A DNA stretch of 50,872 nt from Prochlorococcus marinus XMU1406 (GCF_017696055.1 NZ_JAAORG010000002.1:1-50872), one strand, 5' to 3'; numbered from the stretch's first letter, positions 1 to 8,601 are shown. Program-made: numbers and translations. Notes: generated by a model not told the origin, from the letters alone.

Positions 1-379
1 TCATTCCAGATGTACCAGAAAGAGATGATGTACCTGAAGCATTACCTATGTCAATAGTTGCAGCTAATGAATCTTCGCCAGTAAAGCTAGTTTCTAAGCC
101 AATACCCATTTGGTAGGCGAATTCTGTTTTTTCAGATGTACCCTGATCAACAGCACCAACAAGAAAATCAACACCGAAAGATGCTGTAGTTGTTTCTGAG
201 AATGAACCAGCTTCAAGATCATTGAATCTAGCTTCTAAGCCGTCAACACGACTATTTGTAACTGCAATTTCTTCTGCAGCATTAAAATCATTGATTGTAA
301 CTTCGTTAGCAGATGCTGTCATAGGGGCTAATAAGCCTAATGTTGCAGGTGCCACGAGCAAGCTCTTAAAAAGCTTCAT
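1..379 (-). CDS. Som/PhoE-like outer membrane porin, N-terminal part (cut by window edge)
   Basis: About 126 codons of a porin whose C-terminus lies outside the window. Translation of the minus strand gives a signal peptide (MKLFKSLLVAPATLG...), a short coiled-coil stretch (SRVDGLEARFNDLEAGSF) and the start of a beta-barrel with the motif ETSFTGEDSL. The same two motifs occur in the porin at 23957-25270, so the two are paralogues. This copy has a shorter region between the signal peptide and the coil. The ATG at 379 is preceded by GAGG in TGTGAGGAAATTT, a good ribosome binding site. The likely role is passive solute uptake across the outer membrane; substrate unknown. Confidence 0.8.
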   Translation of the reverse strand, partial: MKLFKSLLVAPATLGLLAPMTASANEVTINDFNAAEEIAVTNSRVDGLEARFNDLEAGSFSETTTASFGVDFLVGAVDQGTSEKTEFAYQMGIGLETSFTGEDSLAATIDIGNASGTSSLSGTSGM

Positions 380-716
380 AAATTTCCTCACACGAAATTT
401 AAAGGACACCTTAAGATAACGTAAAAATTATCATTTTTTCAAGTATCAGCGGATACTTTTTTGTTCATATCTTGTATTTATAAATTCTATTTGAAAAAAA
501 TTTAAATTAAATACTCAAAATCATTTGATACAACTGCGATTTAAGCTAGACAAAATAAAGTCATAAAATTTAGTTATGAGAATGTGACGATAATATTTGT
601 GTCCCTGAAAAAGAATTTTCAAACAATAAATGTTGAAATTCACAAGATTTTGTGATTTTTGAGAAGCACTAATAACAATTCGAAGTTAAGTTTAAATCTA
701 TAACTAAGAAAAAGGC
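380..716. other. Intergenic region, no gene seen
   Basis: 337 bp of very AT-rich sequence between the divergent porin and sulfotransferase genes. It should hold both promoters. I see no convincing operator, RNA gene or terminator. Confidence 0.5.
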
Positions 717-2882
717 ATGAAAGGATTTGGGAATAACAATAGAACCAAAAAAAAGTTAAAAGAAAAAGCCAGTAGTTTGCAGAAAGATAAATTGATTTCA
801 AATGCATTAGCATTACATTCAAAAGGAAAAATCAAAGAAGCGTCAGAAATATATAATTTTTTAATTCAAAATAAAATCTATGATCCCAGGATATTTAATA
901 ATTTAGGAAGTATTTATTCTCAAATAAAACAGGTTGATAAAGCAATATTGTTATTTGAAGAATCAATTAAAAAATTCCCAGACCGTATAGAGGCATACCC
1001 AAACTTAGCAAATGTTCTTGTGGCAAAAGGTAGAAGTGATACTGCTAAAAATATTTTGAATAAAGCTATTGAATTAAATCCCAAATATTTAAGGTCCTAT
1101 TCCATTATGGCCGGAATATTAGTAGGAGAAGGTAATCTCCAAAAAGCAGAATTTTTTTTAAAAAAGATTTTAGAAATAAACCCAAAAGATATTAATGCAC
1201 TAGTCAATTTAGCCTGCGTCTTGAAAGATTCAGGAAACCCTAAGCAAGCAGAAAAATTCTTAAAAGTTGCTCTTAAAATTAATCCCAGCTTTGATTTTGC
1301 CCTTACTAACCTTGGAGCAGTATTAAATGAATTAGAGAAATTTGATGAAGGAGAACAATGCTTAAGAAAGGCACTTAGTATAAATTCATCTTCGCCAATG
1401 GCACTAAATAATTTAGGTAACATTCTTTCCAATAAAAAAAATAACAAGGAGGCAGAACTCTGTTACCGTAAAGCTATTGAAATAAAATCAGATTTTTCTA
1501 TTGCGTATAATAATCTCGGTTCTCTTCTATCAAAGCAGGGCAATCTCATTGAGGCGGAAAAGTTTACCCAAAAAGCAATTAATTTCAATCCTAAATTTGA
1601 ATTAGCCTACGTTAATTTAGGGTCAATTAAAATAGATCTTGATAAGTTAAAAGAGGCAGAAGAATTATTTCTTAGTGCAATTGAAATTAACGAAAAATAC
1701 AATTATGCATACAGAAATCTTTTCAGACTTTACGAGAAAACGAACAAGATAAGCAAATTAAAAAATAAAATTGAAAGTTTAAACCAAAATGAAAATGTCA
1801 TAAATGAGATACTTATGTTTAAAGCTAGAATCTTTTTTAGAGAAAAGGATTTCATTACAGCAAAAAAATATATTGACCAAGTTTCTAATGAATGGATAAA
1901 AAATACTGATCATTCTACAAATCTCCTTTATTGGTCTTTTAAAGCATTTATTGAAGAAAAAGTTAAAAATTATGATGAAGCCTTTAAATGTTTTGAGAAA
2001 AGTCAACTTAATTTAAAATATGAGACTACCAACCCAAAAATTTTTCAAAATTACATACACACATATAGAAAAAATATTGACAAAGATGCTTTTTTGGTAA
2101 AAACCAAAGATACAAAAATAATTAAAGAATCACCAGTATTTCTTATAGGTTTCCCTAGATCAGGTACTACATTACTAGACACAATTCTAAGAAGCCATCC
2201 TGAAATTGATGTTTTAGAGGAAAAACCATTAATTAATTCTGTCGAACAAATGATAAAGTCAAAATTCAAATGTTCTCTTGATAAACTCCATCAGTTAACT
2301 AGTAAAGATCTAGATTATTTACGCAATCACTATTTGGAAATTTTGCATAATAATTGTGATAATAAAAACGCAAAGATATTGATTGATAAATTTCCTTTTC
2401 AAACTGTTTGCTTACCTCTCGTCAATTTATTATTTCCAAACTCAAAAATAATTTTCACACATAGAAATCCATACGATACTGTTTTATCTTGCTTTCAACA
2501 ATCTTTCGAACCTAACAATGCGATGGCTAACTTCCGAAGCATAGAATCAGCTTCGAGAATTTATGATTTGACCATGAGTACTTGGTTGGACTATAAGGAA
2601 AAATTAAAAATGAATTACATCACATCTAAATACGAAGATTTAATAGAGGATTTTGATAAACATATTTTAAAAATTTTAGATTTCTTGGATGTTACTTGGG
2701 ATGACAATATAAAAAATTATAGAAATACTGCAAATGAAAGAGGGAAAATAAATACTCCCTCTTCTTCACAAGTTGTTCAGCCACTTTACAAATCATCAAT
2801 AAATAAGTGGAAAAATTACGAAAAATATTTTAAAAATTCGAATCAATATCTTGAAAAATGGTTAAGTTACTTTGAATACTGA
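717..2882 (+). CDS. TPR-repeat protein with C-terminal sulfotransferase domain
   Basis: 721 residues. The first ~370 residues are tandem 34-residue tetratricopeptide repeats (recurring A...NLG..L...G...EAE....KA...NP). The C-terminal ~250 residues are a sulfotransferase_3-type domain with the PAPS phosphosulfate loop FLIGFPRSGTTLLDTILRS near residue 476 and a later HRNPYDTV segment typical of the 3'-phosphate-binding region. The family transfers sulfate from PAPS to a glycan or protein; acceptor unknown. TPR-sulfotransferase fusions are common in marine picocyanobacteria, often near surface polysaccharide genes. No signal peptide is evident. It stands alone, divergent from the porin. Confidence 0.85.
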   Translation: MKGFGNNNRTKKKLKEKASSLQKDKLISNALALHSKGKIKEASEIYNFLIQNKIYDPRIFNNLGSIYSQIKQVDKAILLFEESIKKFPDRIEAYPNLANVLVAKGRSDTAKNILNKAIELNPKYLRSYSIMAGILVGEGNLQKAEFFLKKILEINPKDINALVNLACVLKDSGNPKQAEKFLKVALKINPSFDFALTNLGAVLNELEKFDEGEQCLRKALSINSSSPMALNNLGNILSNKKNNKEAELCYRKAIEIKSDFSIAYNNLGSLLSKQGNLIEAEKFTQKAINFNPKFELAYVNLGSIKIDLDKLKEAEELFLSAIEINEKYNYAYRNLFRLYEKTNKISKLKNKIESLNQNENVINEILMFKARIFFREKDFITAKKYIDQVSNEWIKNTDHSTNLLYWSFKAFIEEKVKNYDEAFKCFEKSQLNLKYETTNPKIFQNYIHTYRKNIDKDAFLVKTKDTKIIKESPVFLIGFPRSGTTLLDTILRSHPEIDVLEEKPLINSVEQMIKSKFKCSLDKLHQLTSKDLDYLRNHYLEILHNNCDNKNAKILIDKFPFQTVCLPLVNLLFPNSKIIFTHRNPYDTVLSCFQQSFEPNNAMANFRSIESASRIYDLTMSTWLDYKEKLKMNYITSKYEDLIEDFDKHILKILDFLDVTWDDNIKNYRNTANERGKINTPSSSQVVQPLYKSSINKWKNYEKYFKNSNQYLEKWLSYFEY

Positions 2883-2971
2883 TAAATTATAATTTCTAAA
2901 AAATTTCAAAAATTACAGCTAGATTGCAAAAATCAATTTTTAGTATCTTCAATTAAGATATTAAAAAAAGA

Positions 2972-3142
2972 TTATGAATTTATTTTCTTTGAAATTTTGA
3001 AAGAAGTTTTCTTTGTTTTATAAATTTTCTTTTTTGAAATATGAAAATCATCAACGTACCAACCAGATGCTAAACGTGTATCTATTTCTTCATAATCTTT
3101 TTTTATATCAAGACTTGCTAATGACTTTTTTTTATATTCCAT
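2972..3142 (-). CDS. Small basic protein, 56 aa, unknown function
   Basis: Open frame from ATG at 3142 to TAA at 2972, encoding MEYKKKSLASLDI... and ending ...KKINS. It is rich in lysine and contains a central DTRLASGWYVDDFHISKKK segment that reads like a folded mini-domain rather than random AT-rich sequence. No clear Shine-Dalgarno sequence; I see no membrane segment or known motif. It is convergent with the sulfotransferase gene. Confidence 0.55.
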   Translation of the reverse strand: MEYKKKSLASLDIKKDYEEIDTRLASGWYVDDFHISKKKIYKTKKTSFKISKKINS

Positions 3143-3329
3143 CAAGAGATAGTTGAGACTAACTTATAATAACAAAAATACACTTAATAAATAATTTGTA
3201 CAACAAACATTTTTTGAATTCAGTTCAAAATCTTTAGAAAAAAGAAAAAAATAATAGATATTACCTCAATAAAAGAATTTCTTAGTTATATTTTTAAAAA
3301 TTTTATAAACCTGAGGAGCACAAGGTCAA

Positions 3330-3434
3330 ATGACTCATTTTAATTTATTGGTTAATTCTTTGCCAAGGGATTTGGCAGAATTTGTATTTTTTTTGATAAT
3401 TGGTTTCACAGCAGGTTCATTAGGTATAGTTTAG
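3330..3434 (+). CDS. Single-pass membrane microprotein, 34 aa
   Basis: ATG at 3330 follows GAGGAGCACAAGGTCAA, which contains a good ribosome binding site. The frame encodes MTHFNLLVNSLPRDLAEFVF... and then a hydrophobic stretch (FFLIIGFTAGSLGIV), stopping at 3434. This looks like one transmembrane helix with a short N-terminal extension. The size is typical of small cyanobacterial photosystem or cytochrome complex subunits, but I do not recognise it. Confidence 0.5.
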   Translation: MTHFNLLVNSLPRDLAEFVFFLIIGFTAGSLGIV

Positions 3435-3493
3435 GTTAAGGAAGATAGAGAAGTTGTTTATCATAAATTTCAAAAATTAATGTTTTAATTTAC

Positions 3494-4021
3494 TTAAATA
3501 CACAGCATAGATTCGACAGGAAAATTAAATCGAGATCTTCCCTCAAGCTCCATAAGTTCAACAACTGTAACTAAACCACATACATCTTTACCACTTTTTC
3601 TTATTAAATCAGCTACACATTCAATTGTGCCACCGGTAGCAAGCAAGTCATCAACAATTGCATAAGAACTAAATTTCTCAAGAGACTCCTTTTGTATTGA
3701 TAAAGAGCTTTTCCCATATTCTAAAAAGTAGTTTCCTTTTATGAGTTCCCCGGGAAGTTTTCCCGGCTTCCTTGCTACTAACATTGGTTTCGATGCTTGA
3801 AGGGAAATTGCCGAGCCAAAAATAAAACCTCTAGCCTCTATTGAGATAATCGCATCAGAACTTTTTATTATTTTGCTTGAAGACATCTTAAGGATTAGTT
3901 CCCTAAAAACTTCAATATCCTGAATTATTCCAAGGATATCTTTGAAAGCAATACCTTTTTTGGGGAAATCATTATATGTTTTAATCAAACTCTCTAGATT
4001 TTTCATAATTTCAAAATTCAA
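3494..4021 (-). CDS. apt: Adenine phosphoribosyltransferase
   Basis: Type I phosphoribosyltransferase of 170-175 residues, the usual Apt length. It salvages adenine to AMP using PRPP in the cytosol. The PRPP-binding signature AIVDDLLATGGT lies near residues 121-132, followed by the Apt-typical AD.IRK.G region; the N-terminal FP.KGI.F.D segment is also characteristic. An internal Met at codon 6 (start at 4006, MKNLESLIKTYNDFP) fits family N-termini better than the first Met, and neither has a clear ribosome binding site. Apparently a core gene. Confidence 0.9.
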   Translation of the reverse strand: MNFEIMKNLESLIKTYNDFPKKGIAFKDILGIIQDIEVFRELILKMSSSKIIKSSDAIISIEARGFIFGSAISLQASKPMLVARKPGKLPGELIKGNYFLEYGKSSLSIQKESLEKFSSYAIVDDLLATGGTIECVADLIRKSGKDVCGLVTVVELMELEGRSRFNFPVESMLCI

Positions 4022-4128
4022 ACATTATTTATGATGATAATTCTTCAAAATAATTTAATTATCAGATATTTCCATAGAGTGATAAATATAAAAACCAAAA
4101 AACCATCTTTCCTTTATTCTATATCTAC

Positions 4129-4232
4129 TAATAGTGACAAAAATCATTTTCTAGCCTAAAAAAAGATTTTTTATAAAAAAACTTATTTTATTAGTCTTTA
4201 TAGATTTCTTTTATGAACTAGGTTCTTTTAAG
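4129..4232 (+). repeat. Degenerate duplicate of the sequence upstream of tRNA-Pro
   Basis: This stretch resembles 6320-6424, immediately upstream of the intact tRNA-Pro. Shared blocks include GACAAAA.TCATTTTC.AGCCT, ATTTTTTATAAAAAA and TATTATGAACTA-like strings in the same order and spacing. It continues into the broken tRNA copy at 4233, so promoter and 5' half were duplicated together. Confidence 0.65.
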
Positions 4233-4274
4233 TAGAGCATGGCGCAGCTTGGTAGCGAGGGTGCTTTGGGAGCA
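4233..4274 (+). pseudogene. tRNA-Pro remnant, 5' half only
   Basis: Matches the intact tRNA-Pro(UGG) from the acceptor 5' strand through the D-arm (ATGGCGCAGCTTGGTAGCG) and the anticodon arm (GGGTGCTTTGGGAGCA). Similarity then stops, and the variable loop, T-arm and acceptor 3' strand are missing. The acceptor 5' strand is mutated (TAGAGCA instead of CGGGGCG). It cannot make a functional tRNA. It is the mirror of the other partial copies in this window, which keep the 3' part. Confidence 0.75.
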
Positions 4275-4474
4275 TACCTTTTACAAACGAGACTTATTGC
4301 AATAAATGACTTTTTTAATTTTATTATGAGTCATTAAGCGAAAGAAAGGGACAAAATTTTTGTAGCGCGGGTGCCTTCGCAATAAATTAATATTTGTATA
4401 CGATCACGACTTGGTCTTTTTTTAAGATTTAATGGCCCAAGTTTATTGCCATCCTAGTTCCAGGATTGAGGGCC

Positions 4475-6157
4475 TTATTTTGGAGTCCCAAAACGCCAAA
4501 CCAAACTAGCTTCAAAGGTATTTGCATCCAGATTACCTTCTTTAGAGATGACTTTTCCTATGCCAGTTTGAAGGCTCAAATCTTTATTTAGATTGTACTC
4601 CAATCCGATACTAGGTTTGAACAATAGAGCGCTACCGCTATCAACGCCTCCTCCCCCTCCGGCACCAATGAGCATTTCGCCGTAGAGTCGCAGGTTCTTC
4701 CAGGTTGGTCCAAGAATGCCTACACCCCAATGTCCCTCTGAATAGCCACCTGCTCCTCCTCCATACGCGCTTAATCCTTGTCCTGTAAGATACCACCAAT
4801 CTCCGCCCATCCAATCAATTTTGCCTCCTAAAAGTTGCATGTCGCGTGAAGAGCCTCCCTTACGTTGAGCATCAAAGTACCATTGGTGCGCCGGTCGGAA
4901 GCGCCATTTGATAGTTTTTACAGGGTCTGTTTTTCTTAAAGGCGCTCCTTTTTGATCCTGAGCAAAAATTTCCATTACATATGCCAAATTTAATCCGAGA
5001 TATGAGGTGTCAAAATTACCATCTGGAGCGGTAAGATAGCCGCCATCCATAATTAGACTGAGATCAGAAGAAAGTCTGTATTCCAATCCTATATTTGCTC
5101 GGGTAACAAATCCTCCGGCGGTATCGACCCCCCCGCCACCTGCGCCGCCAATAGTTAGTGCGGGGAGTAGGGCAAGACGATCATTTTTGGTTAAGGGGAG
5201 GCGATAGCCTATCCCAGCTAAAAGTTCTGCGTATCCGCCTACCCCACCTGATAGGGCACCAGCAGTTTCAAAGGTAGTAAACCAGTTATCATCAAGAAAA
5301 TAAGCGTACTCTACACCGACTAGCCCCAATGAATTATTAAGTACCCCACCCGAGGTGGTTTTGCTTCCGCTGGCGGGAGAATAGGCACGAACGCGGGCGG
5401 CTAGGTGAGATCGATGGCGGCTCACATTGCTCCAATCAACTCCGAAGTAATCAGCCACAGTCAGTCCATCATCTTCCAAATTGAACGTCAATGAACTGAA
5501 TGGAATATCAAGTGAAAGCGCAATTGCATCACTTGAAATATCTCCATATGGGAAGTCTATATAGGTATAATTCAGGCCAAGTTCGCTCCAAGTAAAGTCA
5601 TATTTGAGACCGATATGGGGGCGGATCATCAGCCCTCCTCCTTGCGCCGCAGCACCTCCGCCTCCGGCACCCACATAGGCTCCCGCATCGAAAATCAAAT
5701 TATCGAATAACTGACGTTCCACGCCAAGGGTATAGCCACCAGTAAAGAACCCTCCACGGCGTCCCGTCGCCGCACCGTAAAGGGTAATACCTCCATAAAA
5801 CGAAGGATTTAGTTGATCGTAAGCCCCTATACTATACAAACCCATTTTTTCGCCCGCATCTGGCATATCAATTTCCTCAAAGGAAAACCTTAAGGTACGA
5901 TTGCGCCAAGTTGAAGCCTCTTGAGTTTTTTCAAGATTCTTCTTTGCATTTTTTTTTAAATTTGTTCTTTCAAAATAACTTTTGTCGTCTTTGTATGATT
6001 TCCAAATAATCTTTTTTAAAGGTTTTTGATCATTTTCACGTACTTTTTCCCACTTAATTGGATAAAATTCAGAAGTATCTTTTGTAACTTTTTCCGCAGA
6101 TACGCCTAGAAAGTTTAAAATTTGAGCAATTATGAAAAAATAAAAGGCAAACTTCAT
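4475..6157 (-). CDS. Glycine-rich repeated beta-barrel outer membrane protein (putative)
   Basis: 560 residues. Signal peptide MKFAFYFFIIAQILNFLGVSA, then a charged AT-rich segment (to about residue 85), then three related modules with glycine runs (VGAGGGGAAAQGGG, IGGAGGGGVDTAGG, IGAGGGGGVDSGS), each followed by an IGLEY/IGLKY-type strand and alternating hydrophobic residues typical of beta-barrels. The C-terminus ends in aromatic-rich strand WRFGTPK. From about 4475 to 5900 the DNA is visibly richer in G+C than its surroundings, while the first ~85 codons are AT-rich like the host. This suggests a transferred barrel joined to a local leader. It lies between the broken and intact tRNA-Pro copies. 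Function unknown; substrate transport or surface attachment are possibilities. Confidence 0.6.
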   Translation of the reverse strand: MKFAFYFFIIAQILNFLGVSAEKVTKDTSEFYPIKWEKVRENDQKPLKKIIWKSYKDDKSYFERTNLKKNAKKNLEKTQEASTWRNRTLRFSFEEIDMPDAGEKMGLYSIGAYDQLNPSFYGGITLYGAATGRRGGFFTGGYTLGVERQLFDNLIFDAGAYVGAGGGGAAAQGGGLMIRPHIGLKYDFTWSELGLNYTYIDFPYGDISSDAIALSLDIPFSSLTFNLEDDGLTVADYFGVDWSNVSRHRSHLAARVRAYSPASGSKTTSGGVLNNSLGLVGVEYAYFLDDNWFTTFETAGALSGGVGGYAELLAGIGYRLPLTKNDRLALLPALTIGGAGGGGVDTAGGFVTRANIGLEYRLSSDLSLIMDGGYLTAPDGNFDTSYLGLNLAYVMEIFAQDQKGAPLRKTDPVKTIKWRFRPAHQWYFDAQRKGGSSRDMQLLGGKIDWMGGDWWYLTGQGLSAYGGGAGGYSEGHWGVGILGPTWKNLRLYGEMLIGAGGGGGVDSGSALLFKPSIGLEYNLNKDLSLQTGIGKVISKEGNLDANTFEASLVWRFGTPK

Positions 6158-6424
6158 TTCATAAATCTCTAAGTTTTGATAAATTATTTTTTTAATAATA
6201 CTATTAATTAATAGATATGAGAAATCAATAAATAAGAGTCATTGATTACAATTGTTTGTTGAGATTAAAAAGTATGGGAAATTCTTTATCTTGAAGGCGA
6301 AGCTGGATTAATTCATCTTATTTCAAGCGACAAAATTCATTTTCAAGCCTCAAAAGTGATTTTTATAAAAAATTTAGGAATTTGGTCTTTTATAGATGTC
6401 TATTATGAACTAAGATCTTATGAG

Positions 6425-6498
6425 CGGGGCGTGGCGCAGCTTGGTAGCGCGGGTGCTTTGGGAGCACTAGGTCGCAGGTTCGAATCCTGTCGCCCCGA
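6425..6498 (+). tRNA. tRNA-Pro (anticodon UGG), intact
   Basis: 74 nt fold into a standard cloverleaf. Acceptor CGGGGCG pairs with CGCCCCG with discriminator A at 6498. D-arm GCGCAGCTTGGTAGCGC. Anticodon stem GGTGC/GCACT with loop TTTGGGA and anticodon TGG at 6459-6461. T-arm GCAGG TTCGAAT CCTGT. CCA is not encoded. Its last 46 nt (6453-6498, from the anticodon stem to the discriminator) recur exactly at four places downstream and form the attachment core of the element array. Confidence 0.97.
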
Positions 6499-6528
6499 TT
6501 GGGTTCTCACGAAATCGGAAATAAGACT

Positions 6529-6576
6529 GAGCGAGCTTTGAGCGAGGATTTGCAATACCTTGCATAACTTTGCAAC
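6529..6576 (+). repeat. E1 left inner-end repeat (arm-type site candidate)
   Basis: Contains GAGCGAGCTTTGAGCGAGG, then three TTGCA-type units ending TTTGCAAC. The same arrangement in the same orientation recurs at 14755-14802 near the other end of E1. Spaced iterations near both ends of a tRNA-targeted element are what arm-type recombinase or excisionase binding sites look like; binding is inferred. Confidence 0.6.
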
Positions 6577-6595
6577 CTCATGTCGCTCAGTATCA

Positions 6596-6844
6596 CTAGA
6601 AATAGCTATTAAATATTGAGGTTTTCTTCCAACCCTCAGCTAGTAATTTTTTATATTCCTCCCTGGCACTCTCTACAGTCTCTACCCTGCTGCCTTTCAT
6701 AACTGGTTTACTACTTCTCTTATAAACACACCCATAGGAAATCATCATTGCATCAATACTAGGACTAGGCTTCGATACATCCTCAAATGGTTCAAATACT
6801 TTTATCCTCGATCTATCCTTATTGATAAGAGTAAATTTCTCCAA
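6596..6844 (-). CDS. Att-adjacent conserved hypothetical protein, 82 aa (paralogue of 36827-37075)
   Basis: First gene inside the left end of E1, pointing at the tRNA. The product begins MEKFTLINKDRSRIKVFEP and contains a VSYGCVYKRSS-like core and REEYKKLLAEGWKKT near the end. By my alignment it differs from the 82-residue protein at 36827-37075 (element E5) at only 8 positions, although codons have diverged. No membrane segment or recognised motif. Its recurrence beside two attachment sites suggests a role in the element life cycle; this is inference. Confidence 0.75.
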   Translation of the reverse strand: MEKFTLINKDRSRIKVFEPFEDVSKPSPSIDAMMISYGCVYKRSSKPVMKGSRVETVESAREEYKKLLAEGWKKTSIFNSYF

Positions 6845-6881
6845 AAGTCGTTAAATTTTTCTCTATATATATAGTATTAAT

Positions 6882-7322
6882 TTATTCTTCTGATTCTGCG
6901 TAAATATCAAAAGTAGTACCACCCTCTAACCTATCCAATGCAGCTTTAATAGTTCTCAATTCTTCTTTATTTTCTCTATCTGCAATGTTATTACTCATAA
7001 TCTTGAAACTCTCCGCTATTGCCTGGATTGCTGCATAGGGTCTAGTAGTTCTATCCAACCCTAACTCAACTAATCTTGCAGCTAATGCAGGTGCATGGTC
7101 AGCGATATAACTATTAGCATCCTCAATATTATGTTGGATACATTGCTGTAAATAACCCGCTGCATCAGGATGTTTTCTCCACTTCCTTAAATTAACTGGT
7201 GTAATTTTTCCAACTTCTGCTGCTTCATTCCAATTCGAACCACTAGCCCTAGCAGCTAATGCCTTTTGTATATTCGGAGGTAATGTTTGCTCCTCTCTTG
7301 GTAATCTTCCAGGTTTAGCCAT
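6882..7322 (-). CDS. Putative phage terminase small subunit-like HTH protein
   Basis: 146 residues. The N-terminal half resembles phBC6A51-type terminase small subunits: PPNIQKALAARASG..WNEAAEVGKITPVNLRKWRKHPD is a helix-turn-helix that pairs non-specific DNA recognition with a tryptophan-containing recognition helix. The rest is helical (ALAARLVELGLDRTTRPYAAI). Its start overlaps the stop of the preceding gene by 8 bases. In phage satellites a lone TerS redirects packaging of the satellite genome into helper capsids. The family call is from pattern only; a generic HTH regulator is the alternative. Confidence 0.5.
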   Translation of the reverse strand: MAKPGRLPREEQTLPPNIQKALAARASGSNWNEAAEVGKITPVNLRKWRKHPDAAGYLQQCIQHNIEDANSYIADHAPALAARLVELGLDRTTRPYAAIQAIAESFKIMSNNIADRENKEELRTIKAALDRLEGGTTFDIYAESEE

Positions 7323-7497
7323 CAGTTAATTTTTCGATTTCGTGCAGTAGTTGTCGTTGTTTATTTTTTAGTGGTGCTATCTCATCCCTAAACCAACTCA
7401 TTTCTGCTCTAAGTTTATTTTCAACATTTTCTAGCTGCTCCTTGAGGTCATTTATAGAACCAGGTTTATACTTCTGTTGTTTTATTTTCTTAGTCAT
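7315..7497 (-). CDS. Small coiled-coil protein, 60 aa
   Basis: Starting at the ATG at 7497 (MTKKIKQQKYKPGS...), just after the stop of the upstream gene at 7508, gives 60 residues. A longer reading from 7557 would overlap that gene by 50 bases in another frame and is less likely. The body is a predicted coiled coil with heptad-spaced leucines (LKEQLENVENKLRAEMSWF). It lies in the leftward operon between an unknown gene and the TerS-like gene. Function unknown. Confidence 0.6.
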   Translation of the reverse strand: MTKKIKQQKYKPGSINDLKEQLENVENKLRAEMSWFRDEIAPLKNKQRQLLHEIEKLTDG

Positions 7498-7507
7498 TAG
7501 TTGGCAG

Positions 7508-7981
7508 TTACTCGGATATTCCCCACGCTGCTCGTGCCTGAGCAACCGCCTGAGCACTAGGAGGATTTGCAGCTAGTTTGCTCATGGGGTCTAACTCTTG
7601 CCAAGCCTTTAATCTTGCTGCCTTAGCTGCATTTATTTCCTGTAATTTTGCTGTCTCATCAATAACCTGTTGCTTTTCAATAGCATCCCCAAGGTCCTCA
7701 CATTGTTGAGCATAGTGCGGTAGATTCGCAGCCCTTAACGCTGGTGCATCTTGTGGTAATAATTCATTTCTTTGCAACCTTAGTTGGACATCCCCTGGTA
7801 ATCCAACACCTAGCCCACTATTGCCAAATAAATTCTGAAATAACCTCCCCTGGTCATAATTTTCTAATGCTAGTTTCTCGGTAATATTTAACTCTTGCGA
7901 ACTCTTTGGCATAGGTGGTACTGACTTTGCAGGAAACTCAGTTTGATAAAAATTGACCCATTGCTCTAAGTAATTAATCAT
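7508..7981 (-). CDS. Hypothetical E1 protein, 157 aa
   Basis: Begins MINYLEQWVNFYQTEFP. It contains a glycine/leucine segment (LFGNSGLGVGLPGDVQLRLQ) and an alanine-rich helical C-terminal half (INAAKAARLKAWQEL, AVAQARAAWG), visibly more GC-rich than the host genes. It overlaps the upstream gene by 4 bases (ATGA), so translation is probably coupled. The position in front of a TerS-like gene and the helical, acidic composition fit a phage or satellite structural or accessory protein, but I do not recognise a family. Confidence 0.6.
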   Translation of the reverse strand: MINYLEQWVNFYQTEFPAKSVPPMPKSSQELNITEKLALENYDQGRLFQNLFGNSGLGVGLPGDVQLRLQRNELLPQDAPALRAANLPHYAQQCEDLGDAIEKQQVIDETAKLQEINAAKAARLKAWQELDPMSKLAANPPSAQAVAQARAAWGISE

Positions 7982-8220
7982 GGATAATACCTTAATTTAG
8001 TTTGCTTACGCTTTTCCCAAATTTCTAAGGCCTTGGCCCAATTCGGGTTACGTTTGTTGCGTGAAATCTCAGGTGGAATATTGTGATCTTGCCATTGTTG
8101 CCATGCGTACAATGCCCATGACTCTTGTTGCTTAGCATCAGGAAATAACTGCCTGGCACACTTCATGCACCTGGCTGACCTGTTGAAGTTCTCAATGTCA
8201 AAATCGTGGTCAATTTCCAC
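7978..8220 (-). CDS. Hypothetical E1 protein with CxxC motif, 80 aa
   Basis: First gene of the leftward 8220-6882 operon. It contains ARCMKCARQLFPDA, a possible half zinc knuckle, then tryptophan-rich helices (SWALYAWQQWQDH) and a basic C-terminus (EKRKQTKLRYYP). The stop overlaps the next start by 4 bases. No recognised family; a small nucleic-acid-binding protein is possible. Confidence 0.6.
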   Translation of the reverse strand: MEIDHDFDIENFNRSARCMKCARQLFPDAKQQESWALYAWQQWQDHNIPPEISRNKRNPNWAKALEIWEKRKQTKLRYYP

Positions 8221-8601
8221 TTTAATTACATTCGCTATATAACAATTTTAGGTTGTATTTATGTAATATGGACTATTACATTTTCTAGCTACTAAATGTT
8301 GCTAATTATATTCAAACTATGTTATATTTAACTTATTAATTAAGTACCCCGTAGGTCGATCTGAGTTTCAAATAATTCCTACCAGACCCCCTGTTGTCAA
8401 ATAGTTTCTCCTTATTTATTCTTTATAATTAATAGGTAATATTAATATTTTTATTTGTGATCTGTAACACCATAATTAATAAACAATACTGAACTAAATA
8501 ATACTAACTTTTGGTTTATTTACACTATCTGACTTCGTAAAATTATAGTAATACGAAGTAAAAACTACCTCGTAAAAAGCACCTCTAAAACTTAATTAAT
8601 T
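8221..8601. promoter_or_regulatory. Divergent control region of E1
   Basis: 381 bp between the leftward operon and the rightward short recombinase. It has an 8-bp inverted repeat ACTTCGTA/TACGAAGT (8532-8539 and 8552-8559) about 45 bp upstream of the recombinase start, and a second weaker pair (GTAGG/CCTAC, about 8351-8383). These are candidate operators for an element-encoded regulator. AT-rich -10-like hexamers are abundant, so no specific promoter can be named. Confidence 0.4.

Noticed and set aside
222-419. Plus-strand ORF of 65 aa
   Set aside because: Shadow of the porin gene on the minus strand, which has a signal peptide and a ribosome binding site.
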